From positions 1 to 13,500 of the forward strand of contig VGAU01000024.1 in assembly GCA_016870675.1 (NCBI GenBank): 13,500 nt of DNA. Reading direction: 5' to 3'. The number at the start of each line of letters is the position of its first letter. Positions within the stretch are counted from its first letter, which is position 1. Made by a program: the position numbers and the translations under genes. The notes under the pieces were generated by a model that saw only the letters and a program-made list of their open reading frames with translations, had not been told where the DNA came from and did not search any database. The stretch is from Actinomycetota bacterium. Its GTDB lineage: Bacteria; Actinomycetota; Humimicrobiia; Humimicrobiales; Humimicrobiaceae. Of the stretch, positions 13,016 through 13,500 are shown in pieces.

Positions 13016-13500
13016 ATTTAATTTATAAAATTTATTTTTAATAGGCATAGCAATATTTCTTGATATCATTTTAACTGTCCTGATTTATTATCTTATTCAA
13101 AAGATCCTGTCCATGATGCAGAGGGGGTCCAATGGCTGACCAAAATTTGCTATATCTAAAAATGGTCTTGACCAATTTAAGATATATAATAAACAACTGA
13201 TAAACTCAATTGAAACAGCTCAAGTAAAACAATTGACAGTCTAGAAAGTCTTTAAGAAAATGACTTCAAATCATTACATATTACGGGGTTTTACCTCTGA
13301 GGAGTAAGAAAAAGCTTAAAATATAGACTATATTGACAGAGTTTTTACCCGAAGCATTGAAAGACTGTATAGTTATTCTCCCTGTTACTCAAGAATGCGA
13401 AAGCTATTAAAGCAGGTATTAAAAGTAGATTTATATGAATAAAAAGACTTCCCGGGAGAATTAAAGGCCAGTATCCATCCTGTGTTATTTTTTGAAGTCA
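13016..13500. other. Gene-free end of the window with a possible decayed coding frame
   Basis: No intact ORF with coding character was found on either strand. From 13140 to 13442 (+ strand) one frame gives protein-like sequence broken by TAG 13242, TAA 13305 and TAA 13317. It includes SKNGLDQFKIYNKQLINSIE and, after the third stop, IDRVFTRSIERLYSYSP and MRKLLKQVLKVDLYE. I cannot assign a family. It may be a pseudogene or chance. Confidence 0.35.

Overview
The window is strongly AT-rich bacterial chromosomal DNA with compact genes, intergenic stretches very rich in A and T, a classical HU protein, SPII-like lipoprotein signals and several toxin-antitoxin (TA) loci. No rRNA, tRNA, CRISPR array or intact mobile element was seen. 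Gene content fits a low-GC, probably anaerobic bacterium (a Firmicutes-like lineage, or a low-GC candidate lineage such as Atribacterota or Actinobacteriota relatives), but nothing here fixes the phylum, so the assignment is only a guess.

Region 1 (1-5300) is a 2-oxoacid dehydrogenase region. It holds the 3' end of a SorC-family sugar-binding regulator, then E1 alpha, E1 beta and lipoyl-E2 genes of a pyruvate (or acetoin) dehydrogenase, then a small two-CxxC zinc-ribbon protein, all on the + strand. Convergent to these is lipB, which starts lipoylation of proteins such as this E2. Just beyond lipB, back on the + strand, lie about 37 codons that are clearly the C-terminal end of dihydrolipoamide dehydrogenase (E3), interrupted by an in-frame TAG. 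The cluster apparently once carried its own E3 and has lost it.

Region 2 (5300-9140) holds a short orphan gene behind a good sigma-70-type promoter, a membrane-anchored M23 peptidase on the - strand, a 42-45 codon ORF with strong ribosome binding sites and a glycine-rich C-terminus, the HU gene with a near-consensus promoter, a hairpin at the predicted transcript start and an excellent terminator, and a secreted protein on the - strand. That last gene has two related N-terminal beta domains and a PsbP/LpqN-like C-terminal domain, but a one-base homopolymer frameshift separates its signal peptide from the rest.

Region 3 (9140-13500) holds rlmN, which looks leaderless, a ParD-like/RelE-ParE-like TA pair whose promoter lies inside interleaved inverted repeats and whose toxin frame lacks a normal start codon, a secreted GH3 beta-N-acetylhexosaminidase (NagZ type), a short relic resembling the end of a MazF/PemK toxin, and a Phd/YefM-PIN (VapBC-type) pair with a palindromic operator over its promoter. 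The last 500 bases contain no intact gene, only a frame with several stops that looks like a decayed coding sequence.

The main points for a second look are the E3 relic, the glycine-tailed small ORF, the frameshifted two-domain secreted protein, the toxin without a start codon, and several genes with a -10-like box directly before the start codon and no Shine-Dalgarno sequence.
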